DNA from: Botryosphaeria dothidea
Lineage: Eukaryota > Ascomycota > Dothideomycetes > Botryosphaeriales > Botryosphaeriaceae
Assembly (NCBI GenBank): GCA_011503125.2
Contig: WWBZ02000033.1
Span: 248,001-312,000, forward strand
Length of the DNA stretch: 64,000 nucleotides
Reading direction: 5' to 3'
Shown: positions 42,547-53,710 of the stretch, piece by piece
How positions within the stretch are numbered: the first letter of the stretch is position 1
How the letters are laid out: each line of letters begins with the position of its first letter
Translations under genes and position numbers: made by a program
The notes under the pieces: model-generated
Seen by the model: the letters and a program-made list of their open reading frames with translations, nothing else
What the model was told of the DNA's origin: nothing
The model's database searches: none

Positions 42547-44190
42547 CTACAAGACATATTGGCCAGTGAAAATCTTAGCAAGGCGCCCTGTAGAGTCATC
42601 AGGACCAGGCGTACAGATATACGAGCCAGCACTCTTGGGATCCCTTCCGACATATGTCTGCCGCGACGGATACGGGCAGAGAATGCCGATCGTTCCATCA
42701 GCCCCGGTGGCGTTGAGCGTCTCAGGCACAACGCCCTCCTCGACCCACGCAATCAACTGCTCGAGCGCTTTCTCAGGCGCCGGCCCAGCGCCGCCGTTGC
42801 AGTGGCCTTGCCCAGGCGCCTCGAAGAAGCGGAAGAACTCGTCGATGTTCGGGTCCAGCCGGAGCGCCTGCTGGTAGTAGGCGGCGGTGCCATTGGGCGG
42901 GATGACTTCGTCGGCGAGGCCGTGCCAGGAGATCATCTTGCCGCCCGCGGCGCGGAAGCGCGAGAGGTCGGGGTTGGCTGTGCCGAGCATGGAGTTGTAC
43001 TCCTGCTCGGACTGCTGGAGGTAGGCGAAGAAGTCGGCGTCGATCATGTTGGCGGCGGTAAAGTCCGGGTCCTTGGCGAGGAAGTACTGGATCCAGCTGA
43101 GCAGGAGGTCGGAGGGGGCGGCGGTGCACTGGGTGTTGTTGGAGGTGCATTGCGTCGTGATGTAGCCGGCGGCGAGATCGGCGTCCTTGTTCACGCCGAA
43201 CCAGCCATAGTTGCCGGATGGGCTGAGCGGACCGTCCCATGCGGCTTGCACGATGGTGTCGCCGGCCTCGGTGAGGCGCCTGGTGGCTCCGTCGCAGGAG
43301 AAGTTCTGGCCGACGACACTGTGTGCTTGAAAGTGGCAGCTGTTGGGAGCTGAGATGATGCCGTCTTCAACGCCGTCCAGTGTATCACAAGCATCGATTG
43401 CCGCTTGTGTGAATGCTTGGATCTCGCAGGGAGGAGGGTAGACGCCGAGGCCATTCATAACCTGCGATGCCCAATAAGCGGCAGGAATGAAGTTTTCAAT
43501 ATTGATGGCAGGTGAGACTGCCAAGATACCATCGTAAGCATCGGGGTATTTTTGAGCCAACATGAAGCCTTGGCGCCCTCCACCAGAGCAACCGTCAAAG
43601 TAGGAGAACTTCGGGGCAGCATTGTAGTACTCCTTGGTGACAGTCTTGCCGATCACGGTCATGTCGTCGAGAGACCGGGAAGCATAATTTTCGAGAAGAT
43701 AGAGGTTGACGTTGCCAGGGCTGGTCAAAGCCCAGTCGCGCGGGCTTGTGGAAGCCGCATAGCCTGCTTCGTGGCCTGCGTCGGACCCGATTGCTACGTA
43801 TCCCTTGGAGACTGCCTGAGTCTGGTACAGCGAACCCATACTGGCACTGTAGCCTCCGCCACCGAGCGCCATGAGTCTGCTGTTCCAGTTTTCAAGTGGC
43901 AACCAGACCTGGACGTTGATGGTATCATTCCAACCAGGGTGCGTGTAGGTTACAGTGACGTTGCAGAAATTGATGGTATAAGAGCCTCCGGTAATAAGTC
44001 CTGGTTCCAGCGAAGTCGCTGTGTAATTGTAGACTTTGTCTGCGCTGATATCAATCAGTTCAGCGCCGAACAAGCTCGGAAACGTAAACGAATCAGGCGA
44101 GCATTTTGAGGTGACGTTGGGAGGAGCGCTCCAAACTGGAGAGATGTGGGAAAAAATGAATGCCAGCGAGAGTAGTATTTTGGAAGCCAT
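42547..44190 (-). CDS. Secreted tannase / feruloyl esterase family enzyme
   Basis: A single exon gives 547 residues. The first 21 residues form a signal peptide (LLSLAFIFSHISPVWSA). The catalytic Ser202 sits in DGCSGGGRQG, directly after Cys201. The Asp lies in HGLADEVIPP, and the His in GQGHCNGG is followed by a Cys. That is the Cys-Ser / Asp / His-Cys arrangement of this family, where the two Cys bond to hold the triad. Other family blocks are YTHPGWNDTINVQVWLP, GGGGYSASM and SPAINIENF, and CPYPSRQTYVG near the end. It should cleave plant phenolic esters outside the cell. The region downstream carries a broken paralogue on the plus strand in opposite orientation. Confidence 0.93.
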   Translation of the reverse strand: MASKILLSLAFIFSHISPVWSAPPNVTSKCSPDSFTFPSLFGAELIDISADKVYNYTATSLEPGLITGGSYTINFCNVTVTYTHPGWNDTINVQVWLPLENWNSRLMALGGGGYSASMGSLYQTQAVSKGYVAIGSDAGHEAGYAASTSPRDWALTSPGNVNLYLLENYASRSLDDMTVIGKTVTKEYYNAAPKFSYFDGCSGGGRQGFMLAQKYPDAYDGILAVSPAINIENFIPAAYWASQVMNGLGVYPPPCEIQAFTQAAIDACDTLDGVEDGIISAPNSCHFQAHSVVGQNFSCDGATRRLTEAGDTIVQAAWDGPLSPSGNYGWFGVNKDADLAAGYITTQCTSNNTQCTAAPSDLLLSWIQYFLAKDPDFTAANMIDADFFAYLQQSEQEYNSMLGTANPDLSRFRAAGGKMISWHGLADEVIPPNGTAAYYQQALRLDPNIDEFFRFFEAPGQGHCNGGAGPAPEKALEQLIAWVEEGVVPETLNATGADGTIGILCPYPSRQTYVGRDPKSAGSYICTPGPDDSTGRLAKIFTGQYVL

Positions 44191-45345
44191 GGCTGAGAAA
44201 CTAGAGCGAGCGGAGTGGTGTGAAGCAGTATAATACTTGAGTTATACCGAATCCTGCGGGTCTTTCATATTGGCTGTGCTGATTTAAAACGATGATAATA
44301 TAGACTAAAAGGCTATGGCTGCCATGGCCGTGTCAGTTCGTAGAAGGTGTATACGAGCACGGATACGATAAGCCTACACTACACAAGAGCTCCATACGTA
44401 ATAGGGGCAACTGATTACTCCTAATGGCATTACGTGTAGCTCTTCCGAGACCCAGAGAAGTCGTTCTCCATAAACAGACCATCCGCAGCAAGGAAATCGC
44501 ACGGCTCATTCAGTGACAGTGCGCCTGTTAACCTCGACTCAGCCCTGCAGACTTCGGGGATACTTCACTGATGTAGATTAAGGCTAGGGGCAGTGCGGCG
44601 TATGGAATACTAGTTCGGCAAGTTATTGCGCGTCATTGGTGATATACGCGGAAACCCCGACTCAATACGCGGATAGAATACGGATACGCGGAAGCGACTA
44701 CCAAACTTACATGGGTAACCAGCTGATATCTGGCTCAACAAAATGTATGAACTGTTTAGTGAGGCCTTTTGTGGCACGTTTGATTGCGGTCCTCGACCCG
44801 TTCAGCGTCCGCGTAGAGCCGGTCGACACAGTGGAAGCTTCGTTCACAAGTGGAATCGCGTCGTTGCAAGGCGCAGTTTGAGCGGAGCTTGGTTCACGTT
44901 GCGAAATATGCGAATAGAAAGGACTCTCCGAAGTGGTATAAACACTCTAACTCCTATTGTAGTTGATCTCAAAGTTATCCGCGTATCCGTACTCTCATTC
45001 GAGTATTCGTACCTCTGTTGTAAAAGAGCCTACGGTCTTAACTAAAGAGTCTTTGGTTCCTGGTATCAAGTATATAAATACATGGGCACGTGGAGCATAC
45101 GTAGCTACGCCCGCGACGCTGGGTTCACTCCTTGATGTTCGCCCAAATCTCCGTCTAGGTAATGTCGTATATGTTCTCCATAATACTAGACGCCTCTTTT
45201 CCGCCGAATAAAACGGACATTCGCTTAAATCTACTTCTGGCTATACAATTCCCCTGGGCTTCATCTCACTGGTTCTCATTATTCCCCCTTACACTGTATT
45301 TGAATCCTTCAAAAGTTGTCCCTGGCATATTCACACCACGTTCGA
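44191..45345. other. AT-rich intergenic region between tannase paralogues, with an inverted repeat
   Basis: About 1.15 kb without a supported gene. It has several copies of a CGGATA/TATCCG-like word around 44640-44700 and 44970-45015. Short frames have no motif. Confidence 0.45.
44679..44991. repeat. 14-bp perfect inverted repeat about 285 bp apart
   Basis: TACGGATACGCGGA at 44679-44692 is exactly inverted as TCCGCGTATCCGTA at 44978-44991. The match does not extend beyond 14 bp. A related CGCGGATAGAA lies just before the left arm. It could mark the ends of a small, decayed terminal-inverted-repeat element, but no target-site duplication was identified. Confidence 0.35.
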
Positions 45346-46965
45346 ATGGCGCTTACCGCAGGAAATACCTCCTTCAGCTGCGCTCCAGAAGCACTAGCAT
45401 TCCCAATCATCTCAGGCGCTGAGATCCTCTCTATTGAGGCTTCGCTGGTCCAGAACTACACAGCGAGGGTTTCCGGGCAGCTGTACTACAATCACGGCGA
45501 TGTCAACGCAACGAACCTCAGCTTCTGCAACGTAACAGTCGCCCACACGCACCCCTGACAGAACGACACCGTGCTCACTCAGATATGGCTGCCGACGGAG
45601 ACGTGGAACGGCCGCATGCAGGCGGTGGGTGGCGGAGGATGGGTTGCCGGCATGTTCACGCTCTCATACATCGCCATGGCGGGAGCGGTGGGCGAAGGCT
45701 ATGCGGGCGTTACCACCAACGCAGGCCTACCGTCCGAGGACCCCAAGGACTGGGCGCTGCTCGGCCCCGGCAATGTCGACCTGTATGCCCTTCAAAACCT
45801 GGCGTCCGTCTCCCTCAACGATGCTGCCATGATTGGGGAGAGCATCATCAAAAGCTTCTACAGGGAGCCGCCAAAGTATTCATACTGGAGCGGGTGCTCG
45901 CAGGGCGGCCGGCAAGGACTGATGCTCGCGCAACGATACCCTAAGGCGTTCGATGGGATAGCTGCCTCTGCGCCGGCGATCAACTGGTCAGAGTTCATCG
46001 TTGGGGATTTCCTGCCTGCACAGGTCATGAACGAACTTGGGGAGTATCCGTCTCCAATGCGAGATGAACGCCCTCACAGTAGCAGTCATCGACGCTTGCG
46101 ACGGCAATGACGGCCTCATCGACGGCATGATCTCAGACCCCGATTCGTGCCAGTTCGATCCGTACACGATAGTCGGAAAGGCCACCACTTGTTCCGATTC
46201 TGGAATCACGCTACGTATCACCAAAGCAGCTGCGGCTGTAGCGAATGCTGCATGGAGAACAGCGAAGACCGCGAACGAAACCTTCCTGTGGTACGGCACC
46301 GGATACGAAGCAAACCTGACAACGTCGACTTCCGTTGCGCATACGGAGTGCCAGGCAAACGGAACCTGTATCAGCAAGCCTTCAACTCTGTTCACAGACT
46401 GGATGGGCCTATTCATCGAGAAAACCCCCGCCTTCGACACGTCGAGCCTCACGCGGCAGGAATATGAGAACATTTACCGCGCCGGTGTTCGCGAATACTC
46501 GTCCATCATCGGCACCAACTTCCACGACCTGACTGGGTTCCGCAAAGCTGGCGGCAAGATGATTGCATACCATGGCCTAGTCAGTCTCCCCGCCCCATTT
46601 GCAAACGCTGAAACTGACCATACCAGGCTGATGAGACTATTCCATTCCGAGGGACGAGGGACTACTACGAGGCTGTGGCTGCAAGTGACCCTTCTGTTCA
46701 CAGCTACTGCCGACTATTTGAAGCCCCAGGACTAGGACACTGTTCCGGTGGAGTTGGCGTCTATCCGGCGGGTACCTTCGACAGTCTGGTCGCATGGGTC
46801 GAGTCTGATGAGGCTCCGGACACGCTCGAGGCTGCAAGTCTTGCCGACGGAAATGGCGTTGAAAAGAGGAGGATTCTTTGTCCTTACCCACGAAAAGCAC
46901 TCTATGATGGGGTAGGAGATCCTAACTCTTCCGAGAGCTTCTCCTGTTCCAGGCAAATACTATGA
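45346..46965 (+). pseudogene. Broken tannase / feruloyl esterase paralogue
   Basis: The frame from 45346 matches the intact tannase along its length ([66 protein letters not shown] and ILCPYPRKALYDG). Three lesions are visible. A TGA at 45556-45558 stands where the family has Gly (GGA to TGA). An extra A at 46056/46057 shifts the frame within the YPSPCE segment. No convincing signal peptide precedes the ATG. A canonical intron (46580-46626, GTCAGT..CCAG) still joins HGL to ADETIP in frame. The catalytic Ser, Asp and His and the paired Cys residues are retained, so the loss looks recent. Confidence 0.85.
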
Positions 46966-47487
46966 TTATCAGATATAGTCCTCTTCCTCTTCGGCAGTAG
47001 AAGGCGGCGAGATCCCTGTGATTCGTCCCCATTATTGAGTGCTGCCTGGTATTCGCTTCCAAGGTGTTGTGTTGATACTATGCTCTTTCTGTCTGCATCC
47101 ATCATGTCAACAATGACAAGCGTCTGCCTTTCGTTCCTGGAAAAGAAAAAAAAAAGATTATCTGATGCATCCTCCAGATTCTCCCAACATGCAAGCCCCA
47201 TCGATCAGAAGACCATTGAACCCCTCACAAACTCCGTTACTATGCTTTCCTATGCCTGGTGCACTGCTGCTTGTGGTATATGGATATCCTGTGTAACAAA
47301 ATGAAAAGATAGAGCAAAACTCCCATCATCCTCACCCTCACCCACCCAAATGCGTGCATAAACCCCATCACGTCTACGATGCTTGTTCACTCATCCCCTC
47401 TACCCACGCTTTCATAAAATGTCCCCAAAGAAGCAAAAATGTCCGTCCGACCCTTGAAAATTATTCATCACCTTACATTCACCCCAC
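46966..47487. other. Intergenic region, 3' side of the TAPR1-like gene
   Basis: These 522 bp contain an A-rich run (near 47140-47156) and a C/T-rich stretch. No gene is supported. Confidence 0.45.
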
Positions 47488-48378
47488 TCACGTGAACCTC
47501 CCCCTCTTTCCCCCACCCCCGAACCCGTCCTTCCCGTTCCCCAACCCTGTGATATCGAAGAAGTCACCCATCGGCGCCCGTCTCTTAATGCCGGTGCCCT
47601 GCCCCACATTCCCTATCTGCGCGGCCGCTGCCGCTGCCGCCGCTGCAGCCGCCGCGGTGCTCTGACGAGCGCTTTCTCTGGCGTGGTTGGAACGGTGGTG
47701 GTGAGCGTTATGGTTGGTGCGGCGAGTGCCGTGATGGTGGTGGCGCTGGAAGAGGTTGATGTGCATAGGTGCATCGTTGCTCTCGTTCGAGTCCTGGCTC
47801 TGCGGCTGCTCGGTCGCCTCGGACGATGCGGCATCCATGTCGAGGTCGGGCAGCGGCTGGCTTGCGCGGAAGCTGAAGTCGGATTTGGGCAGGGTGGCGT
47901 CGAACGCGGGCTTCTCGGGGGAAGCGTCAAGGTCGGCGTCGGGCGAGATGGTGGCGACGGCGGGCGGGACGACGGGCGTCGATGCGGGGGAGGGCCGGCG
48001 GTGGAGGGCCGGCGACGAGCTGCGGGCGTGGAGGTCGTTGGTGTTGGTGGTGGTGGGGGCTCCGTCGTCGTCGCTGTCGATGCCGGCGCCGCCGTTTGCC
48101 GCCATGCCCTCCTGCAGCTTCTCCGTGACCCACTGGCGCACCCGCCATCCCTCGCCGTCGCCGACGCCCAGGTTCTCGGCGTCCAGGAAGCTCAGCATGT
48201 CCTCCATGGCGGCCAGGTAGCCCTCGTCGTGGGCTTGCTCGCGGTCGGTGGCGGCGGCTTTGTAGAGGTTGGTGACCTGCAAGGCGGCCGTCTTGAAGGC
48301 TTGCAGCAGCTGAGCAGGCGGCTGCGGGCGTCGCCGCGCCGAGGGCAGCGACGTGTTTAGACTGCGCATAGAGTCCAT
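47488..48378 (-). CDS. TAPR1/HAPSTR1-like (DUF4588) conserved protein
   Basis: A single exon gives 296 residues from an ATG at 48378. The N-terminal block, residues 20-90, reads PPAQLLQAFKTAALQVTNLY, AHDEGYLAAMEDMLSFLD and AENLGVGDGEGWRVRQWVTE. This resembles the DUF4588/TAPR1-like domain found from fungi to the human stress-response protein HAPSTR1. The rest is low complexity: Ser/Pro-rich, then His/Arg-rich (RHHHHGTRRTNHNAHHHRSN), a run of 12 or more Ala coded by GCN repeats (about 47633-47660), and KRRAPMGDFFDITGLG near the end. The nuclear localisation suggested by the basic C-terminus is inference. The fungal role is unknown. Confidence 0.75.
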   Translation of the reverse strand: MDSMRSLNTSLPSARRRPQPPAQLLQAFKTAALQVTNLYKAAATDREQAHDEGYLAAMEDMLSFLDAENLGVGDGEGWRVRQWVTEKLQEGMAANGGAGIDSDDDGAPTTTNTNDLHARSSSPALHRRPSPASTPVVPPAVATISPDADLDASPEKPAFDATLPKSDFSFRASQPLPDLDMDAASSEATEQPQSQDSNESNDAPMHINLFQRHHHHGTRRTNHNAHHHRSNHARESARQSTAAAAAAAAAAAAQIGNVGQGTGIKRRAPMGDFFDITGLGNGKDGFGGGGKRGRFT

Positions 48379-48924
48379 GTGCGGTGATGGGTATGTAAGG
48401 CCTGTGGCCGGTATGTAGCTGGCGGTTGCAGGGGGGCGTGGTGTGGTGTAGATCTTCTGCGTCTGGAGGCCCGAGTTAGTTTGACTGGACTTGGATGATG
48501 ATGCCCCTCATTGGAGGGCGCCAGGTGGCGGATGCGGCAGGGCAGCACTTACCGAGCGACAGAAAGGACAGTGGGGCAACGAGCGTCAAGACAGCTAGCA
48601 CAAAGCAGACAGAGCTTGAGAGACTTGGAGGAAGACGGGGTGTTGTTGTGCGGTGGCTCTCATGAGAAGACGATGATGGAAGCATTTGACAGCCCTGGCC
48701 CTTGCCCTTGACACTTGAGCTTTTTCCGGCCCGAATCTGGTCCGAGCGGCTCCCCCCCGGCTTAGCCTCCCCCAGACTGCTCCACGTGGCGACCCTGCGC
48801 CTGCCATCACTGCCTGCTGCGCCAATTCATTCGTTCGATGTTTCAATCGTCTTGTCTACGTAAAATCATGTATCTTTGCTCGTCTCCGCCATAAACGTCC
48901 TCCCCCCATCCCACGCTTCCTACC
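48379..48924. other. Intergenic region between two minus-strand genes
   Basis: These 546 bp hold the promoter and leader of the TAPR1-like gene and the 3' end of the gamma-glutamyltranspeptidase gene. Short GC-rich frames look incidental. Confidence 0.4.
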
Positions 48925-50801
48925 TTACACCGGCATCGCCGCTCCATCGCCACGCGGATCGCTGCCTGCGCTCCACACCACCTGCCCATCTTCCACATGA
49001 CACCTGATAACCTGCCCTCTGCCAAACAATCCTCGCTCATGTCCCTTGACAAACGAGACACTGTGGCCAAGCGCCTTCAGCTTCTCAGCCTCTGCTTCGC
49101 TGATACCGTCCTCCAAATACACCGTCCGGTCTGGTCCTCGCTTGTTCCGCTGGTCCGGCATGCCCGCTCCAATGCACACCCGTGGCGCATCCAATGCCGT
49201 CTGCGGCGTATGCCCGAACACCAGCATGTTGAGCAGCACCTGGACGTGTCCCTGCGGCTGCATGAACCCACCCATGACGCCGTAGACGGTGTGCAGGCTG
49301 CCGTCGGACGGGTTGGTGATCATGGCTGGGATGATGGTGTGGTAGGGGCGCTTGTTGGGCTTGATGACGTTGGGGTGGCCTTCCTGGAGGCTGAAGTTTG
49401 CACCGCGGTTTTGGAGCGTGAATCCACAGCCTTTGGGGATGATGGCTGTGCCGTACCCGCCGTAGTTGCTGTTGATGAACGAGATGCCATTGCCCTCGCT
49501 GTCCGTACAGCAGAAGTACACCGTGTCGCTGTGGTTGTGCGCCGGCGAGCCGTGGTCCAAAAGATCGGATGCGCGTGAAGGGTTGAAGAGCTTTGCCCGC
49601 TCCGCCAGGTAGGCTTCCGAGATGAGTTCCTTCGTAGGCACCTTTTCTACGTTGGGATCGGTGACCCACCAGTTTGCGTCAGCGAAGGCAATGCGGAGCG
49701 TCTCAATGACAGCGTGTAGGTGTGCTGCGGAGTTGTGGTCCTTGGTCGTGAACTTGGGAATCTTCCCCGTCTTCTCCAGCTCCTGCAGCATCCCCAACGC
49801 CATGAGCGCTACGATGCCCTGACCATTCGGCGGGTGCTCCCACACCTCCACACCCTCGTCGCCTCCATCGTGCATGTGCTTCTTGTGCAGTTCCCCAATA
49901 CCCTGCCCTTTGAACTTCAGAGAAATCGCGTCGACCGGCTCGCTACCAAGTTCCGCGTGCTTCTTCAGATCGTCTAGTGTGAGACTGCCACCCAAGTCCT
50001 GCACGACCTTAACCAGAGCCTCCGCAACCGAGCCCTCATAGAACCCCTTCTTTCCATGCTTCGCCAACAGCCTAAACGTATTCGCCAACGTGGGATTCTT
50101 AAAAATCTCGCCCGGCTTCGGCGCCCTCACGCCATCCTTCGCACTCGGATCCTTCTTCAGCATCTCCGCAAAATTCGGACTCGCCTTCCTGATCGTCGCC
50201 TCGCTATTATGCCAAAACGTCGAGCTGAGCTCCGACACGGGGAACCCCTCCTCGCCCAGCTCGATCGCGGGCGTCAGTATCTGCTCCAGCGAGAGCCTGC
50301 CGCTGCCGAAGCGCTCGACGGCGTCGACCCAGCCCGCGGCCGCGCCGGGCACGGTGACGGCGTGCACGCTCGTCATGGGTATGCTGCCGACCTCGCCCGC
50401 CGGGATCGCCAGGTCCGCGCGGATGGTGTCGAGCGTGACGTCGGCGCCGCTGCGGCCGGAGCCGTTCATTGCGTGCACCTTCTTCGTCTTTGCGTCATAG
50501 AAGAGGCAGAAGCAGTCGCCGCCGATGCCCGTCGAGCCGGGCTCGGTCATGTTGAGGGCGGCCGCGACGGCCACGGCTGCGTCCTGCGTGGGCCAATTAG
50601 CAGGTGGGCTATTGGACGGAGGTATGGGGGACGTACGGCGGCATTTCCACCTTGGCGGAGGATCCGGACGCCGGCTTGGGTTGCGAGCGGCTGGGTGGAG
50701 GAGACGATGCCCTTGGTGCTGTGGACGGTGCTTCGTCTGCTGGGGAATTGAATGAAGTCAGGGTCCGTGGCCGGATAAATGGCCTGCGGGTTGAGAGGCA
50801 T
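48925..50801 (-). CDS. Gamma-glutamyltranspeptidase-like N-terminal nucleophile hydrolase
   Basis: Exons 50801-50637 and 50583-48925 sum to 1824 nt and give 607 residues. The large-subunit part has VSSTQPLATQAGVRILRQGG, then NAADAAVAVAAALNMTEPGS and GIGGDCFCLFYDAKTKKVHA. The autocleavage site and nucleophile Thr is in NHSDTVYFCCTDSEGNGISF, near residue 410. SNYGGYGTAII, TIIPAMI and GVMGGFMQPQGHVQVLLNML follow. There is no signal peptide or membrane anchor, unlike classical secreted or vacuolar enzymes. It resembles the cytosolic YwrD-type branch. Such enzymes cleave gamma-glutamyl bonds. It lies far from the oxoprolinase gene, so a joint glutathione-cycle role is not indicated by position. 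Confidence 0.9.
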
Positions 50802-51421
50802 TTTGGTGTTGATGGAAAGGTCCGCAGTCAAACGTGGGGTGGTCTAGATAGCTTCTGGTTCGAGATAGGCAGGATGCTTTGAGGTTAATTCTGAGCAAGA
50901 TATAAATACTGGAAAATAAGCTCGGCCTGCGAAGTCGGAATCAAACTATCAGCCAGCAGATGCGGAAAAGGCTGCCGGTTAGTTAGTCATAAGGCGTGTT
51001 GGAGGGGCTGGGCGATGCCAATGACATCCCACCTATGGTAAAGTCGATATCTCCGGCCTTAGTAGCAACTGATGCGGGGAGCACGTCATTACGTTATAGA
51101 CCATCCTTGCGGCCCGTTCTACCGGCTTTGATCCTCGGCATCGCGCTGGGCGGCCGACATGTTGACTGTGGCGTGGATTGGCAAGACCTAGCTCCAGTCT
51201 GGCAAGTGATAAGAGGCTGGACGGGAAAAGGTGACGGCTGGTGAGTCCGGTGGCCGTCGGCGGGGCAGAGACAAGCTGGTACCTGCCAAGGCCGAACGGA
51301 GCGGGCAGCCGAGAGGAAGAGCAAAGTGAAACGCGGGCCGACGCGTCGTCGATTGCGCCGTGTCACGCCCAGTCAGCCAGAAAGTTTAACCACACACACC
51401 CACAACCACTCCAATCTCGCC
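50802..51421. promoter_or_regulatory. Divergent region between the transpeptidase and release factor genes
   Basis: These 620 bp separate two divergent start codons. No coding exon or TATA box is supported. Confidence 0.45.
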
Positions 51422-52749
51422 ATGAACGCTGCCGCCGGCTGGATCTGCCGTCGATGTCTACTTCGCTCGTCATTTCCCATTAGAACCTCGGCTTTCGTCC
51501 GCCGACAAACCACCAATGCCTCTCCGGATTCCGTTTCGCCCGCCGTGCTAAAGCGTGCCCGTGCTATCGCCGCTGAGCATGCACAATTGTCGCAGAAGCT
51601 CGTCGACAGCTTCGACACCCGCACCGCCAAAAAGGTCGGCGAGACGACACCAATCGTCACGGCTCTGAAAGAATGGGAGAGGGCGAATGAAGTATGCCTC
51701 CTCAATGGCCGTCGCTCCACCATACCCTCTAACAGCCGTCCACACAGTCCCTCACCGAACTCCGCAGCCTCCTCAACGACAACACCGCCGACAGAGAGCT
51801 CCGCGACCTCGCCGCCGACGACCTCCCCGACACCTCCGCCCAGCTCGCCGTCGCCTCGCAAACCCTGACCACCAGCCTCGTCCCCAAACACCCCTTCGAA
51901 CACCTGCCATGCATGCTCGAAATCCGGCCGGGCGCGGGTGGCTCCGAGGCCGCGCTCTTCGCCGCCGACCTGCTGCGCATGTACCAGGCATACTGCTCGC
52001 GCAACGGCCTGCGCGCGCACCTCGTCAAGTACGAAGACGCCGAGGGCGGCGGCGATCCGCGCGGCTCGGACGCCCCGCTGCAGGAGGCCATCCTCGAAAT
52101 CGAGGACGAGGGCGCGTACGGCCGCTTCCGCTGCGAGGCGGGCGTGCACCGCGTCCAGCGCGTGCCGGCGACGGAGAGCAAAGGGAGGACGCACACGAGC
52201 TCGGCGAGCGTGCTGGTGCTGCCGAGTCTGCAGGAGGGTGCGGTGCAGAACGAGAATTTCGACGACCCGAATAGCGATTATTACATCGATCCGAAGGAGG
52301 TGCGGACGGATATCATGCGGGCGAGCGGTGCTGGTGGGCAGCATGTCAATAAGACGGAGTCTGCGGTGAGGTTGACGCATATCCCGACGGGTACGGTGGC
52401 GGCGATACAGGACTCGAGATCGCAGCGCGCGAATAGGGATAAGGCGTGGCAGGTCCTGCGGTCTAGGATTGCGCAGCTGAGGCGTGAAGCGAGAGAAGAG
52501 GAGGCATTGAGTCTACGGCGGAGCGTCATTGGCGTTGCGAAAATGGGACGTGAGCACAAGATTAGGACATATAACTGGGGCCAGCAGCGTGTGACAGACC
52601 ATCGCAGCGGCCTTACAATCCATGGCCTGGATGGTGTGATCGAGGGTGGTGATAACTTAGAGGAAGTCATGGAGAGCGTGAGGAAGTGGATGAGCGACCA
52701 GGAAGTGCAACAGATGATCGCTATCCAGGAGAGCGAAGAAAAGAAATAG
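51422..52749 (+). CDS. mrf1: Mitochondrial peptide chain release factor 1
   Basis: Exons 51422-51691 and 51748-52749 sum to 1272 nt and give 423 residues. The first 35 residues are an Arg/Ser-rich mitochondrial presequence (AAAGWICRRCLLRSSFPIRT). The PCRF domain includes EIRPGAGGSEAALFAADLL and EDEGAYGRFRCEAGVHRVQR. The codon-recognition loop lies around VPATESKGRTHTSSASVLVL. The universal GGQ motif (SGAGGQHVNKTES) is near residue 280 and supplies the catalytic loop for peptide release. DHRSGLTIHGLDGVIEGGD closes the fold. It ends mitochondrial translation at stop codons. The 3' end faces the TMEM234-like gene at about 100 bp. Confidence 0.95.
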
Positions 52750-52848
52750 ATGCATAGTCGGAATGTTTAAGCCAAAATCCTGTCATATTGATACCATATG
52801 CAAATGCAAATCTACGACATAAAAGGAAAGAAAATCGGGTTAAATGGT

Positions 52849-53426
52849 CTATTTCTTTGCAACAACACACAAGAAAATGCCTCCGAGCACCAATGCTATG
52901 CCAAACCAAGTCTCTGCACAGCTTTTCAGTCAAAGGTTTCTCAGGTGTAATGATGATGAGGTGTTTACCTTTCTCTACTACTTTACGCTCTGCCAGCCAC
53001 TCACCCAAAACGGTGAATAGAAAGGCACAAGAGTTGGTGATGGGAACCATAAGACTAAGTTCTACACCTCAAAGGTAAGCATTTATTCAGGCCAATGAAT
53101 TGACCATGAGTGCACATACCTGCTGATCCCAGCAGCAAAAAGAACCACACGCTTCCCGTGATGTTAATCAGTAGCGGGATCGCGTAGGCTGGGTTCTTGA
53201 GGAGATCTATAACGGCGAATATGACACCCCATAATTTCCGTTTCACCCATGGCACAGTGGGATCGGACAAGTATGGCCGTGGTGGTGCCTCGTTATTCAC
53301 AGCGGCACGGCGCATGAAGGGCGTTGTCATTCCCCATGCTGCTCCGACGAGCAGGAAACCGAGGACCCAGCGGAAGACGGAAGGTTGCGGGTCGTTGACA
53401 TGTGCTGCTGGATCGCCGGGGTCCAT
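52849..53426 (-). CDS. TMEM234-like four-helix membrane protein
   Basis: Exons 53426-53120, 53061-52969 and 52913-52849 sum to 465 nt and give 154 residues. The first helix is RWVLGFLLVGAAWGMTTPFM. LWGVIFAVIDLLKNPAYAIP and LLINITGSVWFFLLLGSA precede the spliced block ELSLMVPITNSCAFLFTVLG. The short last exon gives WFGIALVLGGIFLCVVAKK. This is the fixed order of the TMEM234/UPF0546 family, which resembles half of an EamA/small drug transporter. It probably sits in the endomembrane system. No substrate is known. Confidence 0.88.
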
Positions 53427-53710
53427 TGCTGCGGTAGGGATTAGGATGCAGTGTGCAGAGCGATTTAAGAGTTGCGGAGGTCAAAGCGAGTGTTCTCGTC
53501 GAAGTAAGGTAAACGAGACGTCCGGAGAAAGGTGGCAGGGCTTCTGGGGGAGGGTCGAGGGCCCTGACATGGTCCGCTCCCGTCGCCGCCAAGAGTTGCA
53601 GGGATGCCGGTCATTGCTTCAGAAAAATATCTCCCGCCTTTGCGCATCCTCGACCACGACCAGCACGGCTCCTAATTCTTCCCCCCGTGCCACCCCCTCA
53701 TACGTCCACC

